NCBI GenBank assembly: GCA_023387375.1
Contig: JAEWIE010000045.1
Coordinates: 1-10,236, forward strand
Direction of reading: 5' to 3'
DNA: 10,236 bases
Source: Bacteroidota bacterium
Lineage (GTDB): Bacteria; Bacteroidota; Bacteroidia; Flavobacteriales; Weeksellaceae
In this document: positions 1 through 5,623 of the stretch, one piece after another
How the letters are laid out: the number at the start of each line of letters is the position of its first letter
Numbering within the stretch: the first letter of the stretch is position 1
Notes under the pieces: model-generated
What the model was told of the DNA's origin: nothing
The model's input: only the letters and a program-made list of their open reading frames with translations
The model's database searches: none
Position numbers and translations under genes: made by a program

Positions 1-839
1 TCGAAGTCAAGGATAACCACTTTCACAGTTTGTCCGTCTTCTAGGATTTCAGATGGATGGTTCACTCTTGACCAAGAAAGGTCTGTAATGTGAATTAGTC
101 CGTCTACGCCACCAAGGTCCACGAATACTCCGTAAGAAGTAATGTTCTTAACGGTTCCTTCAAGAACTTGACCTTTTTCAAGTTGCGCGATGATTTCTTT
201 TTTCTGATCTTCGATATCAGCCTCGATAAGTGCTTTGTGAGAAACCACCACGTTTTTGTATTCAGGGTTAATTTTAACCACTTTGAATTCCATCGTTTTT
301 CCTACATACTGATCGTAGTCTTTGATAGGCTTCACATCAATTTGAGATCCAGGAAGGAAAGCTTCGATACCGTGGACATCCACAATCATACCTCCTTTTG
401 TTCTAGACTTCACATATCCGTTTACAACCTCACCTGTATCATGAAGTTCGTTCACTTTATCCCAAGCTTTAAGCGTTCTTGCTTTTCTGTGAGAAAGTTG
501 AAGTTGTCCTGTTTTGTCTTCTCTACGGTCTACCATTACTTCCACTTCGTCACCTACAGCTAGGTCGTTTCTGTAACGGAATTCGTTAAGCGAAATCACC
601 CCTTCAGATTTGAAGTTGATGTCTACAATCGCTTCTTTGTCAGTAAGTCTTACGACTTTTCCTACAAGAACGTCATTGTCTTGAAGGTTTTTAAGCGAAC
701 CGTTGTAGATTTCTTCAAGGTCGCTTTTTTCTTTTCTTGCATCCGCATCCAATCCAGATTCAAAAGAATCCCAATCAAATTGTTCCGGTGCTACGTTTTG
801 GTTTAATAAAACCTCCGCTTTGTCTGTCGTTTCTGACAT
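1..839 (-). CDS. rpsA: 30S ribosomal protein S1, N-terminal part (3' end outside window)
   Basis: S1 binds mRNA on the 30S subunit and helps start translation, especially where Shine-Dalgarno pairing is weak, as in Bacteroidota. The ATG is at 839-837 and the frame stays open to base 1, giving 279 complete residues. After an acidic, low-complexity N-terminus of about 45 residues come tandem OB-fold S1 domains: repeat 1 about 53-120 (EGVISLNEF), repeat 2 about 137-203 (GGMIVDVHGIEAFLPGSQID), and repeat 3 starting about 223 (TSYGVFVDLGGVDGLIHITDLSW). Repeat 3 has the classical RNA-binding S1 pattern. Family members in this phylum are roughly 600 residues, so about half is missing beyond the window edge. 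The gene is divergent from the helicase at 1255 and seems to have its own promoter about 120 bases upstream. Identification is secure from the multi-repeat architecture. Confidence 0.97.
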   Translation of the reverse strand, partial: MSETTDKAEVLLNQNVAPEQFDWDSFESGLDADARKEKSDLEEIYNGSLKNLQDNDVLVGKVVRLTDKEAIVDINFKSEGVISLNEFRYRNDLAVGDEVEVMVDRREDKTGQLQLSHRKARTLKAWDKVNELHDTGEVVNGYVKSRTKGGMIVDVHGIEAFLPGSQIDVKPIKDYDQYVGKTMEFKVVKINPEYKNVVVSHKALIEADIEDQKKEIIAQLEKGQVLEGTVKNITSYGVFVDLGGVDGLIHITDLSWSRVNHPSEILEDGQTVKVVILDF

Positions 840-959
840 AAAATAAAAAATTTGTATTCAATATTTTTCAATTTTGGCTCAATGTGGTGGAATGAAAAAT
901 AGAGAAGATGTTAATTGTTAATGTTTTACCTGCGCCAAATGCTTCCACAAAAAGTGGTG

Positions 960-990
960 CAAAAATACGCAAAGTATTTAATATTGGCAA
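960..990 (-). promoter_or_regulatory. Predicted rpsA promoter (Bacteroidota sigma-A type)
   Basis: On the minus strand, TATTTTTG (967-960) matches the Bacteroidota -7 consensus TAnnTTTG exactly. A TTG (990-988) lies 20 bases upstream, the normal spacing for the -33 element. Transcription would start near 955 and give a leader of about 115 nt before the rpsA ATG. The leader has a weak possible long-range pairing, TTTGGC (939-934) with GCCAAA (878-873). Autogenous control of S1 synthesis is known in E. coli; nothing here proves it for this organism. Confidence 0.6.
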
Positions 991-1043
991 TGAAATATTT
1001 AATTTCCTTGCTTGTTTTTTCTTTCAAGAATTAAATTATTTTC

Positions 1044-1155
1044 GCAGGCCAAGAAAATGTCTTCCTTTGATAGCCAACTCAATGAGTCTTAAGGAATTCA
1101 ATTTGGGACTCGAAACCCTCACAGTTTCGCATTTTGTTTCGTTTTTGGCCTTTGC
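1044..1155. ncRNA. Candidate structured RNA of about 110 nt (strand uncertain)
   Basis: Three nested or adjacent stems are visible. The closing stem pairs 1046-1055 (AGGCCAAGAA) with 1142-1151 (TTTTTGGCCT): ten pairs with one G-U if the plus strand is transcribed, or seven pairs, a C-A mismatch and two more pairs on the minus strand. It can be extended by GC (1044-1045) with GC (1154-1155) across a two-base bulge. A second stem pairs TTCCTT (1062-1067) with AAGGAA (1091-1096) and encloses ACTC-AAT-GAGT (1077-1087). A third hairpin is CGAAAC (1111-1116), seven-base loop, GTTTCG (1124-1129). A second GTTTCG at 1136-1141 is an alternative partner. The size is in the range of small regulatory RNAs, including the 6S-like RNAs reported for flavobacteria, but I cannot match a consensus by eye. 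It could also be part of a long rpsA leader, or chance pairing. Confidence 0.3.
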
Positions 1156-1220
1156 CTTTTCGTAAGGACCCACCTGTATTCTGTCCCTTATATAAAAGAG
1201 CCTCTCCCCTGAGAAAAGCA

Positions 1221-1240
1221 GTGGTGCAGATGCAAAAATA
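1221..1240. repeat. Second copy of the rpsA promoter core motif
   Basis: GTGGTGCAGATGCAAAAATA here repeats GTGGTGCAAAAATA at 954-967, the rpsA promoter core, with six extra bases (GATGCA) inside. Both copies read as TATTTTTGCA on the minus strand, so this one also presents a perfect -7 box (1240-1233) toward rpsA. A well-spaced -33 TTG is not evident: the nearest TTGs lie about 10 and 27 bases upstream. It may be a weak distal rpsA or small-RNA promoter, or a short duplication. Confidence 0.4.
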
Positions 1241-1242
1241 AG

Positions 1243-1250
1243 TAACTTTG
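1243..1250 (+). promoter_or_regulatory. Predicted -7 element of the helicase gene, almost abutting its ATG
   Basis: TAACTTTG matches TAnnTTTG and ends four bases before the ATG at 1255. In this phylum transcription usually starts about 4-7 bases after the final G, so the mRNA would begin at or within a base or two of the start codon. No clear -33 TTG is seen at the expected place (about 1220-1224 reads AGTGG). Confidence 0.45.
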
Positions 1251-1254
1251 CAAA

Positions 1255-2562
1255 ATGGATTTAAAAACAATTTACCAAAACCTGCAGATTCAGGACATGA
1301 ATCAAATGCAAAAATCGGCCTATAAGGCTTCGGAGAATTCAAAAGATCTTCTTCTTTTGTCCCCTACGGGCTCTGGAAAAACACTTGCTTTTTTGTTTCC
1401 TATTTTAAGAAGCTTAAAGAAAAACTCCTTAGGTGTACAGGCTCTTGTTTTGGTACCTGCTCGCGAGCTTGCGCTACAGATTGAGCAGGTTTTTAAATCG
1501 ATGGGTACGGAGTTTAAAGTCTCGGTATGCTATGGAGGTCATGACAAGAAAATTGAATTGAACAATTTCATTGAACCACCGGCCCTATTAATTGGAACGC
1601 CTGGTCGAATTGCTTTTCATCTAAAAAGTGAGAGTTTCGATCCAAGTTCGATTCAAACTTTGGTTTTGGATGAGTTTGATAAATCCTTAGAATTTGGCTT
1701 TCATGAGGATATGAATTTTATTATTAATGAAATGCCGAATCTTGAGCAGCGAATTCTTACCTCCGCTACTGCCATGCAAGAGATTCCAGATTTTACAGGT
1801 CTTCGAGATGAGGCGGTCGTGGATTATTTGAAAACAAAAGAAGTAAAACCTGATTTGCAGTACCGAAAGGTACTCACAACGCCCGAAGAAAAGCTGGATA
1901 CCTTATTCAACCTCTTGTGCAAAATCGGAAATCGAAGAACTCTTATTTTCTGCAATCACCGGGACGCGGTAGAGCGAATTTCAAATCTATTAAGAGAAAA
2001 AGGGATCTCTCGAGAGACTTTTCATGGAGGAATGGAACAGGACGAGAGAGAACGAGCGCTTCTAAAATTCAAAAACGACTCTTCGCGTATTCTAATTACG
2101 ACCGATTTGGCCTCGAGAGGACTTGATATTCCGGAAGTCGAATCGATTGTTCATTACCAATTGCCTCCAAAGGAAGATGCCTTTATCCATCGAAATGGAC
2201 GAACCGCTAGAATGCATGCAAAAGGCTTTGTGTTTTTAATTATGAACGAGCAGGAGCAGTTCCCTTTCCTTAACAAAACCCTTGAAGTGGAACGTTTAAC
2301 GCAAGATTATAAAATACCTGCTAGAACGCCGTTTCAAACTCTTTATTTCAGCGCTGGAAAAAAAGACAAAGTAAACAAAGGGGACATTGTCGGCTTTCTC
2401 ATTAAAAAAGGCGGGCTAGAAATGAAAGACATTGGACTTATCGAAGTAAAGGATACGACTTCTTATGCGGCGGTCAATCGAAAGAAAACCCTAGAGGTTC
2501 TAAAAAAGCTTGCAGGACAAAAATTGAAAAACAAAAAGCTTAAAATTGAGTTTGCAAAATAA
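1255..2562 (+). CDS. DEAD-box RNA helicase with DbpA-type RNA-binding domain
   Basis: This is an ATP-dependent RNA helicase of 435 residues, probably acting in ribosome assembly. Helicase core: Q-motif glutamine near residue 19, motif I SPTGSGKT (36-43), Ia PARELA (68-73), Ib TPGR (115-118), motif II DEFD (139-142), motif III SAT (170-172), motif V TTDLASRGLDIP (282-293), motif VI HRNGRTAR (312-319). Residues about 361-435 (GDIVGFLIKKGGLEMKDIG, then a basic end) fit the DbpA/CsdA C-terminal RNA-binding domain. In E. coli DbpA this domain binds hairpin 92 of 23S rRNA; that target is inferred here. Motif II is DEFD in place of DEAD, but both acidic residues needed for Mg-ATP are kept. The ATG at 1255 is supported because the Q-motif region begins almost at once. 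merR follows 68 bases downstream with its own -7 box. Confidence 0.93.
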   Translation: MDLKTIYQNLQIQDMNQMQKSAYKASENSKDLLLLSPTGSGKTLAFLFPILRSLKKNSLGVQALVLVPARELALQIEQVFKSMGTEFKVSVCYGGHDKKIELNNFIEPPALLIGTPGRIAFHLKSESFDPSSIQTLVLDEFDKSLEFGFHEDMNFIINEMPNLEQRILTSATAMQEIPDFTGLRDEAVVDYLKTKEVKPDLQYRKVLTTPEEKLDTLFNLLCKIGNRRTLIFCNHRDAVERISNLLREKGISRETFHGGMEQDERERALLKFKNDSSRILITTDLASRGLDIPEVESIVHYQLPPKEDAFIHRNGRTARMHAKGFVFLIMNEQEQFPFLNKTLEVERLTQDYKIPARTPFQTLYFSAGKKDKVNKGDIVGFLIKKGGLEMKDIGLIEVKDTTSYAAVNRKKTLEVLKKLAGQKLKNKKLKIEFAK

Positions 2563-2603
2563 GTGTTAAAAAACATTAGAGCTCTTTTTTCTGAAAATTA
2601 ATG

Positions 2604-2611
2604 TATTTTTG
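2604..2611 (+). promoter_or_regulatory. Predicted -7 element of the merR-family gene
   Basis: TATTTTTG is an exact TAnnTTTG match ending 19 bases before the ATG at 2631. The predicted leader is about 12-15 nt. No convincing -33 TTG is visible at 17-23 bases upstream, so the gene may be read both from here and by readthrough from the helicase gene. Confidence 0.4.
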
Positions 2612-2630
2612 AAACTGTGATTCTTTTACA

Positions 2631-2975
2631 ATGAAATTAAATTTACCAGACAAACTTTATTACTCCATCGGAGAAGTGGCTAAGGCCTTTGATGTAAATA
2701 CGTCGCTTATTCGGTATTGGGAAATCGAATTTCCAATTCTTCGTCCTAAAAAGAACAAAAAGGGAAACCGCTACTTTACCCCAGAGGATGTCAAAAATTT
2801 AAAAATCATTTACCACTTGGTAAAAGAAAAAGGCTACACTCTCGATGGAGCCCGAATCGCACTTACGACCAATTCTAAAATTTCGCAGACCGTCTCAATG
2901 ATTGATAGACTTGAGTTCGTGAAATCCGAACTTTTAAAACTAAAAGATTCTCTAGTGGATAAGCCGGAAGAATAA
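2631..2975 (+). CDS. MerR-family transcriptional regulator
   Basis: A small DNA-binding protein of 114 residues. A MerR-type winged helix-turn-helix occupies about residues 10-55: the helix pair is YSIGEVAKAFDVNTSLIRYWE, and the wing carries the family hallmark GNRYF (45-49). A basic stretch KKNKKGNR lies between helix and wing. Helices from about 52 to 78 (EDVKNLKIIYHLVKEKGYTL) complete the domain. Residues about 85-108 form a short leucine-containing helix that could be the dimerising coiled coil. There is no C-terminal effector domain, and the protein has no cysteine, so it is not a thiolate metal or redox sensor of the classical type. Small MerR proteins like this are common in Bacteroidota and mostly uncharacterised. 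Its target is not indicated by context. It sits 68 bases after the helicase gene and converges on rluF. Confidence 0.9.
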   Translation: MKLNLPDKLYYSIGEVAKAFDVNTSLIRYWEIEFPILRPKKNKKGNRYFTPEDVKNLKIIYHLVKEKGYTLDGARIALTTNSKISQTVSMIDRLEFVKSELLKLKDSLVDKPEE

Positions 2976-3000
2976 GAAAACGAATTCTTCTTCTTCTTTT
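2967..3000 (+). terminator. Possible AT-rich terminator after the merR-family gene
   Basis: GAAGAAT (2967-2973) can pair with ATTCTTC (2984-2990) around a ten-base loop. A pyrimidine-rich tract, TTCTTCTTTT, follows. The hairpin begins inside the last codons of the gene and includes the first base of its stop codon. The stem has only two G-C pairs, so it is weak as an intrinsic terminator. It is the only candidate between the two convergent genes on this strand. Confidence 0.3.
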
Positions 3001-3019
3001 TCTTCTTCTTCTTTTTTCC
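2985..3019. repeat. TTC/GAA trinucleotide tract between convergent genes
   Basis: Two blocks of TTC repeats are separated by a run of five T and followed by a run of six T, so the plus strand is almost pure pyrimidine for 35 bases. It lies between the merR-family stop codon and the rluF stop codon. On the minus strand, in the rluF reading frame, it would encode a run of lysine and arginine after two stop codons. Such a tract can change length by slippage, but no intact reading frame depends on it. Confidence 0.8.
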
Positions 3020-3039
3020 TATTGAGTAGAAGGCCCACT

Positions 3040-3762
3040 TTAGTCGTTTGTTTTCGAGGAGTCCTCGACTATATCTAAAAGATCACTTAATTCCTTAGGC
3101 GTTAAATCTCTCCATTTTCCGAGTGGTAGATCCAGATGAATATTGAGCACACGGATTCTCTTTAACTTCTTTACCTCATAGCCTAGGTATTCACACATGC
3201 GCCGAATTTGACGATTAAGTCCTTGGGTTAAAACAATTCGAAAGGTCATTGTATCGATTTGTTCTACTTCGCATTTTTTAGTGATAGTATCTAAAATAGG
3301 TACTCCCCCACGCATTTTTTGTAAGAACTTCGGCGTTATAGGTTTGTCTACTCTAACGATGTATTCTTTTCCGTGGTTGTTCCGGGAGCGAAGAATTTTG
3401 TTAACAATGTCCCCATCTGAAGTAAGTAAAATAAGTCCTTCACTAGGCTTGTCTAGTCTTCCAATAGGGAAGATTCTTCGCGGATGGTTAATGTAGTCAA
3501 TGATGTTGTTTTTCTCCCGACGAGTGTCCGTTGTACAAACAATTCCGATGGGTTTATTAAATGCGATATAGACTGGAGCCTCCGTATCAGGTTTCACAGG
3601 TTTACCGTCCACTAAAATAACGTCATTAGCGGTCACTTTCGTGCCTTTTTCCGGCTTTTGTCCATTGACTGTGATTCGTCCTTCGTCCAAGAGCTGATCG
3701 GCTCCTCTACGAGAACAAAATCCAATTTCGGATAAATACTTATTGATTCTAATTTCTTCCAC
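3040..3762 (-). CDS. rluF: 23S rRNA pseudouridine synthase RluF
   Basis: An RsuA/RluB/RluE/RluF-family enzyme that converts uridine to pseudouridine in 23S rRNA; E. coli RluF modifies U2604. An S4 RNA-binding domain is at about residues 4-50 (INKYLSEIGFCSRRGADQLL). The catalytic domain carries GRLDKPSEGLILLTSDGD with Asp104 as nucleophile, then HGKEYIVRVDKPIT, GGVPILDTITKKC and GLNRQIRRMCEYLGYEVKKL. These last blocks resemble E. coli RluF more than RluB or RsuA. The start is GTG at 3762-3760, sharing one base with the truB TAG stop (TAGTG), so translation is probably coupled. At 240 residues it lacks the basic tail that makes E. coli RluF 290 residues. Downstream of the stop, the same frame encodes Lys/Arg repeats behind a second stop. 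It is the last gene of the ftsX-DUF3098-uppP-truB-rluF run. Confidence 0.92.
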   Translation of the reverse strand: MEEIRINKYLSEIGFCSRRGADQLLDEGRITVNGQKPEKGTKVTANDVILVDGKPVKPDTEAPVYIAFNKPIGIVCTTDTRREKNNIIDYINHPRRIFPIGRLDKPSEGLILLTSDGDIVNKILRSRNNHGKEYIVRVDKPITPKFLQKMRGGVPILDTITKKCEVEQIDTMTFRIVLTQGLNRQIRRMCEYLGYEVKKLKRIRVLNIHLDLPLGKWRDLTPKELSDLLDIVEDSSKTND

Positions 3763-4457
3763 TACGCAGTTGTAAATTCAAATTCGGGCTCTAAAATGGA
3801 GGTGAGCGCATTGCCAACATCATACTGCCCGATCTTTGTTCTTCGAAGCGAAGTTAAATAACCTCCTACTTCAAGGGCCTGGCCTATGTCATGCGCTAAA
3901 GAGCGAATATAAGTTCCTTTGGAGCAGCCTACTCTAAAATGCACAAACGGCAGATCAATTTCAATTTGATCTAAATAATGGATAGTGGTAGGTCTTGACT
4001 TCATCTCTACTACTTTGCCTTCTCGAGCCAAATCATAGGCTCTTTTTCCTTCCACTTTTAGGGCTGAGAAAATAGGAGGCGTTTGCATGATTTCCCCCTC
4101 AAAGGTTTTAAGTACATCCAAAATTTGAGCTTCGGTAAGGTGAGAAATGTCCTTTGGATTAATTTCAGGTTTCTCTGTGTCATAAGACTCCGTTTGAACT
4201 CCTAATTTCACGCTAGCTCTGTACTCTTTCGGAGCGTCTTGAATCTTTGAGATCTCTTTGGTGGCTTTTCCCGTACATACGATCAAAAGACCTGTGGCTT
4301 TTGGATCTAAAGTTCCGGCATGTCCCACCTTTATTTTCTTAAGCTTAAACTCCCTTTTTAAGGCAAACTTAATTTTATTTACAGCTTGAAACGAGGTCCA
4401 ATCTAAAGGTTTGTCAACCAAAAGAACTTTTCCCGCTTGTATATCTTCTAATGTCAT
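3762..4457 (-). CDS. truB: tRNA pseudouridine(55) synthase TruB
   Basis: TruB makes the near-universal pseudouridine 55 in the T-loop of tRNA and also acts as a tRNA-folding chaperone. Visible motifs are VDKPLDWTSFQAVNKIK (14-30), the catalytic block GHAGTLDPKATGLL (45-58) with Asp51 as nucleophile, YRASVKLGVQTESYDTE, PPIFSALKVEGKRAYDLAREG (127-147), and GCSKGTYIRSLAHDIG (177-192) containing the conserved arginine. At 231 residues it is about 80 shorter than E. coli TruB and ends after the catalytic core, without a C-terminal PUA domain; this short form is, as far as I know, normal in Bacteroidota. The start is ATG, 25 bases after the uppP stop. Its TAG stop shares its last base with the GTG start of rluF, so two pseudouridine synthases are translationally linked. 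Confidence 0.97.
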   Translation of the reverse strand: MTLEDIQAGKVLLVDKPLDWTSFQAVNKIKFALKREFKLKKIKVGHAGTLDPKATGLLIVCTGKATKEISKIQDAPKEYRASVKLGVQTESYDTEKPEINPKDISHLTEAQILDVLKTFEGEIMQTPPIFSALKVEGKRAYDLAREGKVVEMKSRPTTIHYLDQIEIDLPFVHFRVGCSKGTYIRSLAHDIGQALEVGGYLTSLRRTKIGQYDVGNALTSILEPEFEFTTA

Positions 4458-4482
4458 AGCTCGTCTAAACTGTCATTTGGCT

Positions 4483-5295
4483 TTACGCAAATTGGGTAAA
4501 GTAGATAAGCAGTACGATTCCCACAACGATACGGTACCAACCCCAAGGTTTGAATCCATACTTCGTAAGTACACCTATGAAAAACTTAATGGCAATCACA
4601 GCTACGATAAAGGCTACCACATTGCCTACTAAAAAGAGCATCAGGTTGTTTCCGGTCATAAGCATTTCATACCCTTTTTGTTCTACACCTAAGTGAGTCC
4701 ATGATTTTAGAAACAAAGAGTAAACGGTGACCGCAAGCATGGTAGGTACGGCTAGAAAGAAGGAGAATTCGGCTGCAGCTTTTCGTGTTAGTTTTTGCTG
4801 CATCCCTCCAATAATGGAAGCTGCACTTCGTGAAGTTCCAGGCATCATCGCTAGACACTGCCAGATTCCAATGAGAAAAGCGGATTTAAAGCTCACATCT
4901 TTTTCATCTTCAATCACTGGGGAAGTGAATAATTTATCAATAAAGAGTAAGATTACCCCTCCTACAATTAGCATTATCGCGATCGGTACAGGATCTCCTA
5001 AAACCGCTTCAATTTTATCATCAAACAAATACCCAAGTACAAGCGCCGGTAAAATAGCAAAGGCAAGTTTAAAGTAAAAATTTAAATTTTTGAAATTGAA
5101 AAATTTCTTCCAGTACAAAAACACGACCGCTAGGATAGCACCAAACTGAATGGAAACCTGAAACATTTTGACAAATTCATCTTCTTGAATTCCAAAGAGA
5201 GAACTCGTAAAAATCATGTGCGCTGTAGAAGAGACAGGTAAAAATTCGGTCAGTCCTTCGATGATCGCAATTAGTATCGCTTTAATTAAATCCAT
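4483..5295 (-). CDS. uppP: Undecaprenyl-diphosphatase UppP (BacA)
   Basis: An integral membrane phosphatase that dephosphorylates undecaprenyl pyrophosphate to regenerate the C55 lipid carrier for peptidoglycan and other envelope polymers. High dosage of the family gives bacitracin resistance. The 270-residue length is normal. The first signature EGLTEFLPVSSTAH (13-26) supplies the glutamates (E13, E17), serines and H26 of the active site. The second, PGTSRSAASI (152-161), supplies the essential arginine R156. Several hydrophobic segments lie at about 1-12, 47-62, 75-92, 103-120, 177-196, 217-243 and 254-268. The ATG is at 5295-5293. It is read after the DUF3098 gene (63-base gap containing a strong hairpin) and before truB (25-base gap), probably in one operon with ftsX. 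Confidence 0.97.
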   Translation of the reverse strand: MDLIKAILIAIIEGLTEFLPVSSTAHMIFTSSLFGIQEDEFVKMFQVSIQFGAILAVVFLYWKKFFNFKNLNFYFKLAFAILPALVLGYLFDDKIEAVLGDPVPIAIMLIVGGVILLFIDKLFTSPVIEDEKDVSFKSAFLIGIWQCLAMMPGTSRSAASIIGGMQQKLTRKAAAEFSFFLAVPTMLAVTVYSLFLKSWTHLGVEQKGYEMLMTGNNLMLFLVGNVVAFIVAVIAIKFFIGVLTKYGFKPWGWYRIVVGIVLLIYFTQFA

Positions 5296-5319
5296 AGGGG
5301 TTAGATTATTGGGATGGGC

Positions 5320-5346
5320 TCGCTTTGTTATTCAAAGCGAATTTTT
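5320..5346 (+). terminator. Strong hairpin with T-tract facing the plus strand, inside a minus-strand operon
   Basis: TCGCTTTG (5320-5327), loop TTATT, CAAAGCGA (5333-5340) is a perfect 8-bp stem, followed on the plus strand by ATTTTT. It has the form of an intrinsic terminator for plus-strand transcription, although the flanking genes (DUF3098 gene and uppP) run on the minus strand. In the minus-strand mRNA the same hairpin forms but is followed by GCCCATCCC, so it should not terminate there. It may stop antisense transcripts from uppP, or act as an mRNA stability or processing element. Confidence 0.5.
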
Positions 5347-5358
5347 AGAGCTAACAGG

Positions 5359-5622
5359 TTACTTGCTTCTTTTTAAAATGGCATACACTTCTACGCAAAA
5401 GCCTAGAATAATGAGAAGCGGGGCAATTCGGATTCTTACAATGGAAAAGATTCCATCGTTCCAAACATTGGGATCAAATTTTCCGTCCACAGTGTTGGCA
5501 TCGGGTCCAAGCATAAGGATGTATCCTAAGGCTATAAGCCCAAGGCCCACAAGCATCCATTTGAAATTTTCTTTTCCAAAATAGAAGTTGTTTTCTACTT
5601 TACTTTGCTTTTTGTTTGTCAT
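5359..5622 (-). CDS. DUF3098 small membrane protein
   Basis: A protein of 87 residues with two membrane-spanning segments, at about 20-40 (WMLVGLGLIALGYILMLG) and 64-83 (IRIAPLLIILGFCVEVYAIL). They are joined by a polar loop of about 23 residues with the sequence DGKFDPNVW. Sequence and position between ftsX and uppP fit the DUF3098 family of Bacteroidota, whose function is unknown. The ATG at 5622-5620 is chosen: it follows the ftsX stop after one base (TAAGATG). The longer reading frame would begin with a TTG at 5646 inside ftsX. The tight junction implies coupled expression with FtsX, and a role in the divisome or envelope is an inference from that. No catalytic motif is visible. The gap to uppP carries the hairpin at 5320-5340. 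Confidence 0.85.
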   Translation of the reverse strand: MTNKKQSKVENNFYFGKENFKWMLVGLGLIALGYILMLGPDANTVDGKFDPNVWNDGIFSIVRIRIAPLLIILGFCVEVYAILKRSK

Positions 5623-5623
5623 C

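Larger units (their letters stand above)
840..1254. other. Non-coding divergent region between rpsA and the helicase gene
   Basis: This 415-base gap holds the rpsA leader and promoter (840-990), a stretch able to form several nested stems (1044-1155), a repeat of the rpsA promoter core (1221-1240), and the helicase -7 box (1243-1250). Open frames crossing it (908-1165 plus, 1079-1342 minus) show no recognisable domain. The minus-strand one runs into the start of the helicase gene and its promoter. I treat both as non-coding. No tRNA, tmRNA, SRP or RNase P signature was found by eye. Confidence 0.6.

Noticed and set aside
168..563. 131-codon open frame on the plus strand
   Set aside because: It is antisense to rpsA, whose S1 repeats are clear; Phe/His-rich composition is typical of a reverse-complement shadow.
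945..957. CCAC-AAAAA-GTGG hairpin upstream of rpsA
   Set aside because: The predicted transcription start falls inside it, so most of the hairpin would not be in the mRNA. Four pairs around five bases is common by chance.
1104..1117. tRNA T-arm-like GGGTTTCGAGTCCC on the minus strand
   Set aside because: The stem is three pairs with an eight-base loop, and no matching acceptor, D or anticodon arms can be placed around it.
908..1165. Open frame of 85 codons on the plus strand upstream of the helicase gene
   Set aside because: No recognisable domain, low-complexity Phe/Ala/Ser-rich end, and it overlaps the rpsA promoter and the candidate structured RNA. Probably a chance frame.
1079..1342. 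Open frame of 87 codons on the minus strand
   Set aside because: It starts inside the helicase gene, covers its promoter, and has no family resemblance.
2563..2630. ACATTA...TAATGT stem as a terminator after the helicase gene
   Set aside because: The stem is AT-rich with a loop of about 19 bases, so it is unlikely to terminate.
4411..5077. Plus-strand open frames opposite truB and uppP
   Set aside because: They lie antisense to well-identified enzymes and have no domain resemblance.
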